Source: Candidatus Blautia stercoravium (lineage in GTDB: Bacteria; Bacillota; Clostridia; Lachnospirales; Lachnospiraceae). Taken from it: a DNA stretch of 32,232 nt. This document shows, in pieces, positions 7,059 to 15,174 of the stretch; within the stretch, counting starts at the first letter, position 1; each line of letters begins with the position of its first letter. The stretch is from the NCBI GenBank assembly GCA_019114495.1, contig DXFK01000135.1, forward strand, positions 1-32,232, read 5' to 3'. The notes beneath the pieces are model-generated. The model saw nothing but the letters and a program-made list of their open reading frames with translations. It was not told the origin of the DNA and searched no databases. A program made the position numbers and the translations under genes.

Positions 7059-7186
7059 TCTGCATAACCTCTCATGGATTCCACTGCTTCACGTCCATGG
7101 TATTTCCTTGCTTTCTACTATACCTGCTTGCCGGTCTGCCACAAGAAAGAATCTTTTAAAATTCCGGGAATCCAGGAAACAGACTA

Positions 7187-7214
7187 TTGGAAATCTCCCT
7201 TCACATGCTATAAT
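7187..7214 (+). promoter_or_regulatory. Promoter of the PatB/MalY gene
   Basis: TTGGAA (7187-7192), a 16-base spacer and a perfect TATAAT (7209-7214), 44 bases before the start codon. Confidence 0.7.
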
Positions 7215-7257
7215 AAGTGTGCTTTTATTTTATTGACAGAAGGGAGTTTTTATACTT

Positions 7258-8439
7258 ATGACAACGTACAATTTTGACGCTTGTATTGACCGTACAAATA
7301 CTACATCAATTAAGCATGCTTTCAAAGAAAAATACCATGTTCCTCAGGATGTTCTGCCTCTTTGGGTAGCAGATATGGATTTCCGCTCTCCCGACGAAGT
7401 CTGCCAGGCAGTGGAAAAGACCGGGGCTTTCGGTATTTTCGGATATTCCAGTCCAAAGGAGGACTACTATCATGCCGTGATAGACTGGATGACCAAAAGA
7501 CATCACTGGACACCAAAAAAAGAATGGCTCGTCTGTACTCCCGGAGTTGTCTGCGCTATTTCCATCGCTATCAAAGCTCTGACCAAGCCAGAGGATTCCG
7601 TTATGATTATGCAGCCCGTTTACCATCCTTTCAAAAATGCGGTAGTCCGCAACGGACGCAAACTGGTGGAAAATCCACTAGTACTGGGGGAAGACCACCG
7701 TTTTTATATGGATTTTGACAAAATCGAAGAACAATTTGCAAAAGAACAGGTGAAGCTTTTGATTCTCTGTACTCCACACAATCCCGGCGGACGCGTCTGG
7801 ACAAAGGACGAACTGGAGCATCTCATTGCTCTTTGTCTGAAATACAAGGTAAAGGTTGTGGCAGATGAAATTCACCATGATTTTGTATTTCCGGGACACG
7901 AACATACAGAATTTGCACCTTTAAATAAGGAAATGCAGGAAAATTGCATTGTCTGCACAGCTCCCAGCAAGACCTTCAATATTGCCGGATTGGGATTGTC
8001 CAACATCTTCATTCCCAATCCAGACTTGCGGGCAGCTTTTCAGAATGAAATGGACAGCACCGGACTGGATATTATCAATCTGGTGTCCATGGAAGCCTGC
8101 AAGGCGGCCTATTCTTACGGCGCAAACTGGCTGGAACAGCTTTTAGTTTACATAAAAGGAAATGCGGACTACGTACAGAACTTCCTTGCCTCCAACCTTC
8201 CTCAAATTACTATGATGCCTCTGGACGGCACTTATCTGGCCTGGTTGGATTTCTCCGCGCTTGGCATGACGCAGGAAGAACTGAACGATTTCCTGTTGAA
8301 CAAAGCCAAAATCTGGCTGAACAGCGGCGAAATTTTCGGTATAAACGGGGAAGGGCATATGCGGCTGAATATCGGCTGTCCAAGAAGCGTGCTGGAACAG
8401 GCTATGGAACAGTTGAAAGCTGCGCTGAATAACCGCTGA
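7258..8439 (+). CDS. PLP-dependent C-S lyase/aminotransferase, PatB/MalY family
   Basis: 393 residues. Members cleave cystathionine or cysteine (beta-lyase) and can act as aminotransferases; E. coli MalY also represses the maltose regulon. The N-terminus LPLWVADMDF is the family mark. The PLP site is clear: Lys238 in APSKTFN forms the Schiff base, Asp203 in VADEIHHD binds the pyridine nitrogen, and CTPHNPGGR (171-179) binds the phosphate side. The C-terminal Arg of HMRLNIGCPRS holds the carboxylate. The ATG at 7258 has GGGAG with a slightly long spacing. Monocistronic. The true substrate is uncertain, since family members differ. Confidence 0.9.
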   Translation: MTTYNFDACIDRTNTTSIKHAFKEKYHVPQDVLPLWVADMDFRSPDEVCQAVEKTGAFGIFGYSSPKEDYYHAVIDWMTKRHHWTPKKEWLVCTPGVVCAISIAIKALTKPEDSVMIMQPVYHPFKNAVVRNGRKLVENPLVLGEDHRFYMDFDKIEEQFAKEQVKLLILCTPHNPGGRVWTKDELEHLIALCLKYKVKVVADEIHHDFVFPGHEHTEFAPLNKEMQENCIVCTAPSKTFNIAGLGLSNIFIPNPDLRAAFQNEMDSTGLDIINLVSMEACKAAYSYGANWLEQLLVYIKGNADYVQNFLASNLPQITMMPLDGTYLAWLDFSALGMTQEELNDFLLNKAKIWLNSGEIFGINGEGHMRLNIGCPRSVLEQAMEQLKAALNNR

Positions 8440-8457
8440 TATCTTTTTTAATACAGA

Positions 8458-8521
8458 CAGGGATGTGACAGAAAACGTACAGCATAGCTTTTTCTCATAT
8501 GCTCGTTTCATCACATCCCTG
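8458..8521. terminator. Long imperfect hairpin between convergent malY-like gene and melA
   Basis: Eleven-base outer arms CAGGGATGTGA/TCACATCCCTG (8458-8468, 8511-8521) enclose further pairing (AAACG/CGTTT, AGCATA/TATGCT). It sits between two converging genes and probably ends both transcripts, although the T tracts are short. Confidence 0.7.
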
Positions 8522-8543
8522 CTTTATTTGTTTCTTTTCATTT

Positions 8544-9866
8544 CTACTTATACGCCTTCATATATTCCCCATGCGCTTCAATGAGTTCGTCACACATACG
8601 GATAATATCCTGAATATTCAGTTCCGCTCCTGTATGCGGGTCCATCATGGCCGCCTGATAAATTTTCTGCCTGTCCTTTGTCACCGCTGCTTCGATGGTC
8701 AGAAGCTGTGGACTGATATTGGAACTGTTCATAGCCGCAAGCTGGGTAGGCAGCTTACCTACCTTCACCGGATGCACGCCTGTACCGTCAATATAACACG
8801 GAACCTCCACACAGGCATCTGCCGGAAGATTGTCAATATATCCGTTATTCAATACATTTCCGCCGATTTTATAAGGCCTGTCTGTGACAACTGCCTCCAT
8901 AATATAAGAAGCATATTCATGGCTTCTCTCATGGGTAATCTTACCGTCTCTTAAAATATCTTCGCGTTCCTTTTCCCAGCCTTCAATCTGATTGACGCAG
9001 CGCCTTGGATATTCGTCCAGAGGAATATTGAACTCTTCAATCATTTCCGGATATTTAGACTTAATAAAGAAAGGATTGTACTCTGCATTATGCTCGCTGG
9101 ACTCTGTACAGTAATATCCAAGATGACGGATGTATTCATAACGCACCATATCCTCATGCTTTTCGCTGCTGTTCTTTTTGGCCGCGCGTTTTTTAATTTC
9201 AGGATACAAATCATTTCCGTCTTTGTCCCGGATTTCCAACAGCCATGCCATGTGGTTAATACCTGCAATCAATTCCTGCCGGCCTTCCAGCTTATCCTTC
9301 ATATCCAGCCCTTCCAACAGCTTTTCTGAGCATACCTGCACACTATGGCAGAGCCCCACCGTTCTGATTTTTGTGTATCTCTGCATATAGCCCGTAAGCA
9401 TGGCCATGGGATTCGAATAGTTCAAAAACAAGGTATTGGGGCAAACCTCCTCCATATCTCTTGCAAATTCTTCCAATACAGGAATCGTGCGCAGAGCCCG
9501 CATAATACCTCCGATTCCCAGCGTATCGGCAATGGTCTGCCTCAAACCGTATTTCTTCGGAATTTCAAAATCCGTAATGGTACATGGGTCGTACCCGCCT
9601 ACCTGAATGGCATTTACCACAAAGTCTGCATTCCGCAGAGCCTCTTTTCTGTTTTCCGCCCCTAAATACGTCTTAATCACTGCCCGGTCTTCGTTTACAT
9701 TGTGATTAATTGCGCTCAGAATAATCCGGGAATCCTCCAGCCTCTTTTCATCAATGTCATACAGAGCAATTTCACTCTCCCGAAGCGCCGGCGTACACAT
9801 ACAATCCCCCAGTACATTTCTTGCGAAAACCGTGCTCCCTGCACCCATAAATGTAATTTTTACCAT
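8544..9866 (-). CDS. melA: Alpha-galactosidase, glycoside hydrolase family 4
   Basis: 440 residues. A cytoplasmic GH4 enzyme that cleaves melibiose-type alpha-galactosides by an NAD+- and Mn2+-dependent redox elimination mechanism. The Rossmann motif GAGSTVFARN lies at 8-17; the metal site is Cys173 and His174 in GLCHSVQ together with His205 in GINHM; NYSNPMAM at 149-156 is also diagnostic. The sequence follows E. coli MelA closely through DPCTITDFE, QTIADTLGIGGIMRALRT and the AAMMDPHT block. It is the last gene of the importer-regulator operon, 20 bases after the AraC gene, with a GGAGAT site. Galactose released here would feed the Leloir pathway, not present in this window. Confidence 0.93.
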   Translation of the reverse strand: MVKITFMGAGSTVFARNVLGDCMCTPALRESEIALYDIDEKRLEDSRIILSAINHNVNEDRAVIKTYLGAENRKEALRNADFVVNAIQVGGYDPCTITDFEIPKKYGLRQTIADTLGIGGIMRALRTIPVLEEFARDMEEVCPNTLFLNYSNPMAMLTGYMQRYTKIRTVGLCHSVQVCSEKLLEGLDMKDKLEGRQELIAGINHMAWLLEIRDKDGNDLYPEIKKRAAKKNSSEKHEDMVRYEYIRHLGYYCTESSEHNAEYNPFFIKSKYPEMIEEFNIPLDEYPRRCVNQIEGWEKEREDILRDGKITHERSHEYASYIMEAVVTDRPYKIGGNVLNNGYIDNLPADACVEVPCYIDGTGVHPVKVGKLPTQLAAMNSSNISPQLLTIEAAVTKDRQKIYQAAMMDPHTGAELNIQDIIRMCDELIEAHGEYMKAYK

Positions 9867-9886
9867 AATACCATCTCCTTTTCCCT

Positions 9887-10804
9887 TTATAACTTTTGTG
9901 TCATAGAATAACCTTTATCTTTTAAAATTACCAGTTCGCTTTTCTCTTCCCGGTACATGCGCGGACTTTTCCCACAGTGCTTTTTGAAAACCTTGGAAAA
10001 TGCCAGCTGGTCCGTATACCCCACTGCGCTGGCTACTGCATGAATAGACAAATCCGTCTTTTTCAGCAAAGATTTAGCCTTATCCATACGCAGGTTTACC
10101 AAAAATTCCTGAGGCGAGCAGCCCGCAGTTTTCTTAAAACTGCTGGTGAGATAGCTTCTGTTTACCCCGATAAAATCTGCCAGATCCCCGATTTTTACCG
10201 ACTCATTGTAATGGTGTTTGATGTACTCCATAGCATGTTTGGCGTATACGGAACCAGGATATGGATGATTGACAGAAATACTCCCTCCTCCAAAATTTTT
10301 CCGATAATCTTCCATCAGTGCGGAAAAGCATAAAAACAGCATGGCATTCCTCTTTAACTCGTCTTCGTAAGTAAGCTGATGTGCTTCCAGCATCTGGTCT
10401 ATATACCCACCTAACTCTTGGATACATCGGACTTCTCTGACAGGATTTCTGTGGGAAAAACCTGCACCGCTCATACACTCATCTGCTTTAATCCCCACAA
10501 ACCCGACCCACATATAACACCAGGGGTCTTCCCGGTCTGCCTCATACCATGCTTCCACCCCCGGAGGAATAAAGAATGCATCTCCTGCCGACAGTTCGTA
10601 TACCCTCTTATTCATTTCCAGTTTTCCTTTACCCTTCTTTATAACATGAAGGACATACGCCTCTCTTTTATTTGGTCCGAAGCGATAACCAGGGTTACAG
10701 TATTCCCATCCACAGTATGCCACACACAAATCTACAGAATCTTTCTGCAAATCATCCAGAAGTTTATATCTGGCATGACTGGTAAATCCTACTGTACGAC
10801 TCAA
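9887..10804 (-). CDS. AraC family regulator of the alpha-galactoside operon (MsmR-like)
   Basis: 305 residues. An N-terminal cupin (residues about 30-120, with GDAFFIPPGVEAWYEAD) senses sugar, and the C-terminal double HTH spans roughly 195-295 (KIGDLADFIGVNRSYLTSSFKK and AVASAVGYTDQLAFSKVFKK). The start is set at the TTG at 10804, eight bases after GGAG; the GTG at 10813 overlaps that ribosome site. It lies between the permease genes and melA and so probably activates its own operon on an alpha-galactoside signal. It is a clear paralogue of the regulator at 30586: both share the cupin block YYEAD/WYEAD...PW.Y.WVGF. The 134-base gap upstream of it has only a weak hairpin. Confidence 0.9.
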   Translation of the reverse strand: MSRTVGFTSHARYKLLDDLQKDSVDLCVAYCGWEYCNPGYRFGPNKREAYVLHVIKKGKGKLEMNKRVYELSAGDAFFIPPGVEAWYEADREDPWCYMWVGFVGIKADECMSGAGFSHRNPVREVRCIQELGGYIDQMLEAHQLTYEDELKRNAMLFLCFSALMEDYRKNFGGGSISVNHPYPGSVYAKHAMEYIKHHYNESVKIGDLADFIGVNRSYLTSSFKKTAGCSPQEFLVNLRMDKAKSLLKKTDLSIHAVASAVGYTDQLAFSKVFKKHCGKSPRMYREEKSELVILKDKGYSMTQKL

Positions 10805-10938
10805 ATTTTCCACTCCTTTACCTCAGGCTCTATTGCTCTGCCTTTTGCAGAACAAATGGCAATGGTACAACATCTCTGCTGTTTTTTATTTAAACGTTCT
10901 CTGTCCATTGTATTTTCCGCATGGTATGCTGCTGTATT

Positions 10939-11778
10939 TTATAATTTACCGCCGCTGGTAGCAATGCCTTCGATAAATTGTCTCTGGAAAATCACATAAA
11001 TAATAATCATAGGAACGCAGGCAATCAGAGAAGCGGCCATTAACTCCGGGAACTTGGAAATATATTGTCCCTGCATTTTCGCAAGTGCAGAGGACAATAC
11101 CAGCATATCCTTATCTGTATTGACAATCATGGGCCACATCAGGTCTTTAAACGCGAACACTGCTGTGAAGATTCCCAGCGCCACCATACTGGAACGTGTC
11201 AGAGGCGCCATAATGTACAGGAATGTCTGACCGATATTACAGCCGTCCAGTCTGGCCGCTTCCTCCAAATCATTTGGAAGCCCCATGTATCCCTGGCGCA
11301 GAAGGAACGTACCAAATGCAGTAACCATACCCGGAAATACCAGGGCAAAAATTGTATTCAGCATACCCATCTTGCTGACCATTAAATACTGGGGAATAAT
11401 GAAAATCTGTACCGGAACCATCATCTGAATCAATACCAGTGAAAAGCAGAAATCCCTTCCCTTAAAATTCAGCCGTCCGAAAGCATATCCCGCCATAGTC
11501 GCTGTCACAACCGCGCATACTACACGGAAGAAAATCAACAGCAGTGTATTTTTATACAAAAGCAGAAAATTCATGTTATTGACAACAGCCTTAAACGCAT
11601 CTGTTCTCCACACCTTAGGAAAAATTACAAAGGGGTCTACAGAAGTTGCTTCCGTAACAGACTTAAATGCCGTCAGTATCATCCACAAAAACGGAACCAG
11701 CATCGTAATCGACACCAGAATCAGGACAATATGTATGACAGCCGTAACGACTTTCTTTTTTGTTTCCATGCTATCCAT
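10939..11778 (-). CDS. Sugar ABC importer permease (MsmG/MalG type)
   Basis: 279 residues, inner-membrane subunit of a CUT1-family carbohydrate importer. Six hydrophobic spans are visible, starting with VVTAVIHIVLILVSITMLVP, and the EAA loop that contacts the ATPase is EEAARLDGCNIGQTFLYIMAP near residue 195. The C-terminus ends QRQFIEGIATSGGKL, typical of MalG-like subunits. A strong GGGGGGAG site precedes the ATG. It follows the other permease by 12 bases. No ATPase gene is in the window; CUT1 systems often share one MsmK/MsiK-type ATPase encoded elsewhere. Confidence 0.93.
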   Translation of the reverse strand: MDSMETKKKVVTAVIHIVLILVSITMLVPFLWMILTAFKSVTEATSVDPFVIFPKVWRTDAFKAVVNNMNFLLLYKNTLLLIFFRVVCAVVTATMAGYAFGRLNFKGRDFCFSLVLIQMMVPVQIFIIPQYLMVSKMGMLNTIFALVFPGMVTAFGTFLLRQGYMGLPNDLEEAARLDGCNIGQTFLYIMAPLTRSSMVALGIFTAVFAFKDLMWPMIVNTDKDMLVLSSALAKMQGQYISKFPELMAASLIACVPMIIIYVIFQRQFIEGIATSGGKL

Positions 11779-11790
11779 TCTGCTCCCCCC

Positions 11791-12690
11791 TTAATTATAA
11801 AATACCCATTTTTTCTGTCCAATCATCTGTAATGCAGTAATAATCATTGTAATTACAAGAAGTACTACCACAATTGTCGCTCCGTATCCCATGTTCTTAT
11901 TGATAAACGCATATTTATAGAACAGGTATACCAGAGACTGGGTTTTTTCCAGCGCCGGGTTACTCTTGTCCATAACCATGTAAATCAGGTCAAATACCTG
12001 AAGAGAACCAATGACACGGGTCACCAGTACAAAGAAAATGGTCGGGGACAGCAGCGGCACGGTAATGTGGAAAAAGCTCTTAATTCCAGTTGCTCCGTCC
12101 AGTTCCGCCGCTTCATAATAGTCATGAGGAATTTCCTGCAGTCCTGACAGGAACAGCACCATATTATAACCCAGAATAGACCAGACACCGATAACTGCAA
12201 TAGAATACACTGCTATCTTGGGGTCTGAAATCCATTTTACATTCAAGTGGAAAATATTGTTTAAAAGTCCGAAATCGGAATTAAACAGCCATCTCCATAC
12301 CATAGCAACCGCTGCCGGAGCTGCAACCATAGGAAGGAAGATAACGGTTCTGTATACGGAACGCCCTTTCATCTTGCGGTTCAGAAGCACAGCCAGCACC
12401 AGTGCAAGAATAATCGAAAACGGCACTTCTATAATTGCATACTTAAAGGTATTAATCAGAGCCTGCCATATTTCCGCATCTCCAAAAACCTTTGTATAAT
12501 TTTCAAATCCAATAAAAATATTGCCCTTACCAAAATCTCCCGTCTTGAAAAAGCTTTGGTACACAGTCTGGAAAATCGGGATAATATTCAGAATAATCAA
12601 TCCAATTACGGTCGGGAGAATAAACAACCACCCCCACAAAAATTCACTTCTGCGTCTGCCCGTGTGTGCGGGTTTTCCTCTTTTTGCCAC
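11791..12690 (-). CDS. Sugar ABC importer permease (MsmF/UgpA type)
   Basis: 299 residues, partner of the downstream permease. It starts with a basic cytoplasmic tail (KRGKPAHTGRRR), then has six membrane spans beginning at FLWGWLFILPTVIGLIILNI, and an EAA loop around YYEAAELDGATGIKSFFHITVP. The start is the GTG at 12690, eight bases after AAGGAG; a GTG at 12699 overlaps that site. A hairpin separates it from the binding-protein gene, which would let the binding protein be made in excess. Confidence 0.93.
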   Translation of the reverse strand: MAKRGKPAHTGRRRSEFLWGWLFILPTVIGLIILNIIPIFQTVYQSFFKTGDFGKGNIFIGFENYTKVFGDAEIWQALINTFKYAIIEVPFSIILALVLAVLLNRKMKGRSVYRTVIFLPMVAAPAAVAMVWRWLFNSDFGLLNNIFHLNVKWISDPKIAVYSIAVIGVWSILGYNMVLFLSGLQEIPHDYYEAAELDGATGIKSFFHITVPLLSPTIFFVLVTRVIGSLQVFDLIYMVMDKSNPALEKTQSLVYLFYKYAFINKNMGYGATIVVVLLVITMIITALQMIGQKKWVFYN

Positions 12691-12712
12691 GCAAATCACT
12701 CCTTTTTAACAT

Positions 12713-12742
12713 AGGGCTGCCGCATATCCGTGCGACAGCCCT
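12713..12742 (-). terminator. Intercistronic hairpin after the binding-protein gene
   Basis: AGGGCTG/CAGCCCT arms with an inner GCA/TGC pair, no T run. Such stems after ABC binding-protein genes slow 3' decay or partly terminate, giving more binding protein than permease. Confidence 0.65.
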
Positions 12743-12780
12743 GGTTTGACTATCATCTACTTAAACTCTTATGCCGAAGC

Positions 12781-14094
12781 TTAGTTTCCTTCTTCTGCCA
12801 GTTTTTCGTTCATCTGGTCAGCCATTGCTTTGCATGCCTCTTCCATAGTCTTTTCACCCATATAAACGCTCTTTAAAATTTCGTTGTCTTCGTTTTCCCA
12901 GGTTACTGTTGTCTTGGAATAAGGTCTGATTTCCATATCATCCATCATGTTTAAGTATGCCTGAAGATTAAAGTCAGCAGATTTTGCCCATGCGTCAGAG
13001 GTTCCTTTGTATGCAGACATGGTAACACCAAGTTCTGCCTGTTTTTGCTGTGCCTCTTTAGAGCCCAGGTATTCCAACAGCTTCCATGCTTCTTCTGTAT
13101 GCTTACCATTTGCTGATGCTGCCCATCCAAGTCCGTTGTATACGGAAGCTCTTCTACCTGTTTCAGCATTTTTCGGAAGTTCTACCAGGTCACAGTTTGC
13201 AGCGGTATATTCGTTATCTCTGTAAGCCGCAACCATCCAGGAACCCTGGAGAACCATAGCTACTTTTCCGGACTGGAAGAGCACATCTTCACCGTTCTCG
13301 GACATCGTTTCAATAGAAGGCATCACACCATCTTTAATCCAGCCTTCCAGCGTCTGCATGGCTTCCATGGTTTTCGGGTCATCCCAGCCTGATTTTGTCT
13401 TATCCTCATTGATGATATATCCGCCGTTATCATATATCAGATTGTAATATCCAGCCTGGTTGTTATCATTTCTTACTGCAAGCCCGTATTGACTGCCGTC
13501 ATCCTTTGTCAATTTCTTGGCTGCTTCAGATACATCATCCCACGTCCAGTCCGATGTAGGATAAGCCAGACCAGCTTCATCAAACATCTTTTTATTATAC
13601 CACAATGCGATGGTATCTACATCCTTCGGCACTGCATAATATTTGTCATCATAAGTATACAGTCCCCAGATATCTTCCGGATAGTTTTCCGGGTCAATTT
13701 TGTCACTTTCTGCAATTTTATCAGTCAAATCCAGAAGCATGTCATTGGACATGTATCTTTCACTTTCATTGGAATGCATCCAGAATACATCCGGAAGAGA
13801 ACCGCCCTGTGCACCTGCTTCCAGCATGGTCCAATACTCGTCCCATTTTACAACAGTAAGTTTTGTCTTAATGCCTGTCTCTTCTGTAAAATCTGCCAGA
13901 ATTTCCTTTATACCTGGCTCCTGGTTTGGATCCCAGATAGAAACAGATAATTCAACACCATCACCAGATTTGCCGCTGTCAGCGGAATCTTCTTTATTCG
14001 TACCCCCGGATGAGCCGCTGCCACCACCGCATGCTGCCATGGAAAATACCATTGCGCTTGCCAACACCAATGCCATCACTTTCTTAAACTTCAT
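12781..14094 (-). CDS. Extracellular sugar-binding lipoprotein (family 1 solute-binding protein)
   Basis: 437 residues. A lipoprotein signal with a lipobox ending at Cys22 (MAAC) anchors it outside the membrane; a Gly/Ser-rich linker follows. The mature fold is cluster D type: LSVSIWDPNQEPGIKEIL, then KWDEYWTMLEAGAQGGSLPDVFW, and a C-terminal half with many surface Trp and Tyr for sugar stacking. It delivers substrate to the two permeases encoded next; linkage to melA points to raffinose- or melibiose-like galactosides. The ATG at 14094 follows AAGGAGG. First gene of the operon. Confidence 0.93.
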   Translation of the reverse strand: MKFKKVMALVLASAMVFSMAACGGGSGSSGGTNKEDSADSGKSGDGVELSVSIWDPNQEPGIKEILADFTEETGIKTKLTVVKWDEYWTMLEAGAQGGSLPDVFWMHSNESERYMSNDMLLDLTDKIAESDKIDPENYPEDIWGLYTYDDKYYAVPKDVDTIALWYNKKMFDEAGLAYPTSDWTWDDVSEAAKKLTKDDGSQYGLAVRNDNNQAGYYNLIYDNGGYIINEDKTKSGWDDPKTMEAMQTLEGWIKDGVMPSIETMSENGEDVLFQSGKVAMVLQGSWMVAAYRDNEYTAANCDLVELPKNAETGRRASVYNGLGWAASANGKHTEEAWKLLEYLGSKEAQQKQAELGVTMSAYKGTSDAWAKSADFNLQAYLNMMDDMEIRPYSKTTVTWENEDNEILKSVYMGEKTMEEACKAMADQMNEKLAEEGN

Positions 14095-14163
14095 ACTTTC
14101 TTCCTCCTTGAATGCTTTTTCGTCATATTACCAACTTTTCATATCTTGTTGGCTGATATGGTT

Positions 14164-14192
14164 ATTATAGTTGCACATGGAATTATGTTAAA
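14164..14192 (-). promoter_or_regulatory. Promoter of the alpha-galactoside importer operon
   Basis: On the minus strand a perfect TATAAT (14164-14169) is preceded at 17 bases by the poor -35 TTTAAC (14187-14192). A good -10 with a weak -35 fits an activator-dependent promoter, as expected with an AraC regulator in the operon. Confidence 0.6.
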
Positions 14193-14220
14193 TGGATATA
14201 TGTTTTGCACATATGTTAAA
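14171..14220 (-). promoter_or_regulatory. Repeated boxes TTTAACAT / ATGTGCAA over the importer promoter
   Basis: Read on the minus strand, TTTAACAT abuts ATGTGCAA at 14220-14205, and the same two boxes recur at 14192-14185 and 14178-14171 with six bases between them. The first copy is an imperfect palindrome just upstream of the -35 region; the second overlaps the promoter core. They are candidate sites for the AraC regulator. Confidence 0.4.
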
Positions 14221-14384
14221 ATGTTATTTATTTGTGCATATTGCGTAATTTTTTGTCGTATTTTCCACTTTCACACATCTTTTTCCCAATATATTTTCTT
14301 TTTCCCTTTGTTTAATAACTGTTTTTCTTTATCTTTTTCATCATTTCCACCTATAATTTTGTATTCTCCACAACCTTCCTTCCA

Positions 14385-14418
14385 TTTTTCCATAGATGCC
14401 ATTTCATTTTTCCATATT
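14385..14418 (+). repeat. 12-base direct repeats CATTTTTCCATA spaced 22 bases
   Basis: Exact copies at 14385-14396 and 14407-14418. A 22-base period is two helical turns and resembles the half-site spacing of AraC-type regulators. They lie 45 bases upstream of the -35 box of the yesL-gntR promoter. Confidence 0.45.
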
Positions 14419-14463
14419 TTTCTTTCTGCCTGCTTTTCCTTTTGCTTTTACAGGAGATTTTCT

Positions 14464-14492
14464 TTGCATTTCCCACGGATTAATGCTAGAAT
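14464..14492 (+). promoter_or_regulatory. Promoter of the yesL-gntR operon
   Basis: TTGCAT (14464-14469), a 17-base spacer and TAGAAT (14487-14492), 40 bases before the ATG. Confidence 0.75.
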
Positions 14493-14532
14493 ACCTCATA
14501 GAATTTATGGCTTTCGCCGGAAAGGACCGCTT

Positions 14533-15174
14533 ATGAATTTACTGAATGAAGAAAATCCCGTGCATATTTTTCTTAACAAAATCGGAGATATTATCATTGC
14601 CAATCTGCTGTTTATCCTGTGCTGTATTCCCGTTGCCACGATAGGACCGGCCCTTACGGCCCTTTACCACTGCATGCTCCGCACAGTAAAAGGAAACAAC
14701 AATGGGACAGTTAAGACTTTTTTCCGGGCGTTTAAGGAAAACTTTATCCAGTCCCTGGTTGTCTGGATCTGTCTTCTGGCAGGTACGCTGATATTGGTTT
14801 TGAATATAAACTTTCTGCAAAACAGCACTAACCCGGCAGCAAATATACTTTTTTATATTTCACTGGGAATTGCAGGACTTTTCGTTCTCTTTTTCCTGTA
14901 TATTTTTCCGGTCATCGCCGCCTTTGCCAATACCACTCTCAATCTGGTAAAAAATGCTTTCGTCTTTGCCTTTATGCATTTTCCTTCCACTCTGGTCATC
15001 GCGGTGCTTTCCATTTTACCTATGTATATGACTTATCAGGATTTGAAACTAATGCCTTTGTATGCCTGCTGCTGGTTTTTCTTCGGATTCGGGCTGACTG
15101 CTTACATCAATTCCCTTTTGTTTTACCGGATGTTTAAGCCATTTCTGGAAAAGGAGGATTCTCATGGAGTTTGA
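14533..15174 (+). CDS. YesL-like membrane protein (DUF624)
   Basis: 213 residues with four to five hydrophobic spans (IIIANLLFILCCIPVATIGP near the start, then SLVVWICLLAGTLILVL, ILFYISLGIAGLFVLFFLYIFPVIAAF, LVIAVLSILPMYM and a last one). The pattern N-terminal GDIIIANLLFILCCIPVATIGPA is typical of YesL proteins, which accompany carbohydrate ABC importers in Firmicutes; their role is not established. The ATG at 14533 follows AAAGGA; upstream in-frame ATGs lie in the poly-pyrimidine region and lack sites. It is divergent from the importer operon and overlaps the gntR gene by 11 bases. Confidence 0.8.
   Translation: MNLLNEENPVHIFLNKIGDIIIANLLFILCCIPVATIGPALTALYHCMLRTVKGNNNGTVKTFFRAFKENFIQSLVVWICLLAGTLILVLNINFLQNSTNPAANILFYISLGIAGLFVLFFLYIFPVIAAFANTTLNLVKNAFVFAFMHFPSTLVIAVLSILPMYMTYQDLKLMPLYACCWFFFGFGLTAYINSLLFYRMFKPFLEKEDSHGV

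Larger units (their letters stand above)
14095..14532. other. Divergent regulatory region, binding-protein operon / yesL-gntR
   Basis: This 438-base gap holds no gene. On one side are the binding-protein promoter with TTGCACAT/ATGTTAAA repeats (14164-14220); on the other are a pair of 12-base direct repeats (14385-14418) and the yesL promoter (14464-14492). Between them, about 14240-14380, the plus strand is strongly pyrimidine-rich with no clear structure. Confidence 0.7.

Noticed and set aside
7233..7260. TTGACA followed at 17 bases by TTATGA around the PatB/MalY start
   Set aside because: It would place the -10 box on the start codon. The upstream TTGGAA-N16-TATAAT is at a workable distance and better.
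10805..10938. 35-codon frame with many charged and Cys residues between the permease and AraC genes
   Set aside because: No ribosome site and overlap with the AraC start; low complexity; not supported as a gene.
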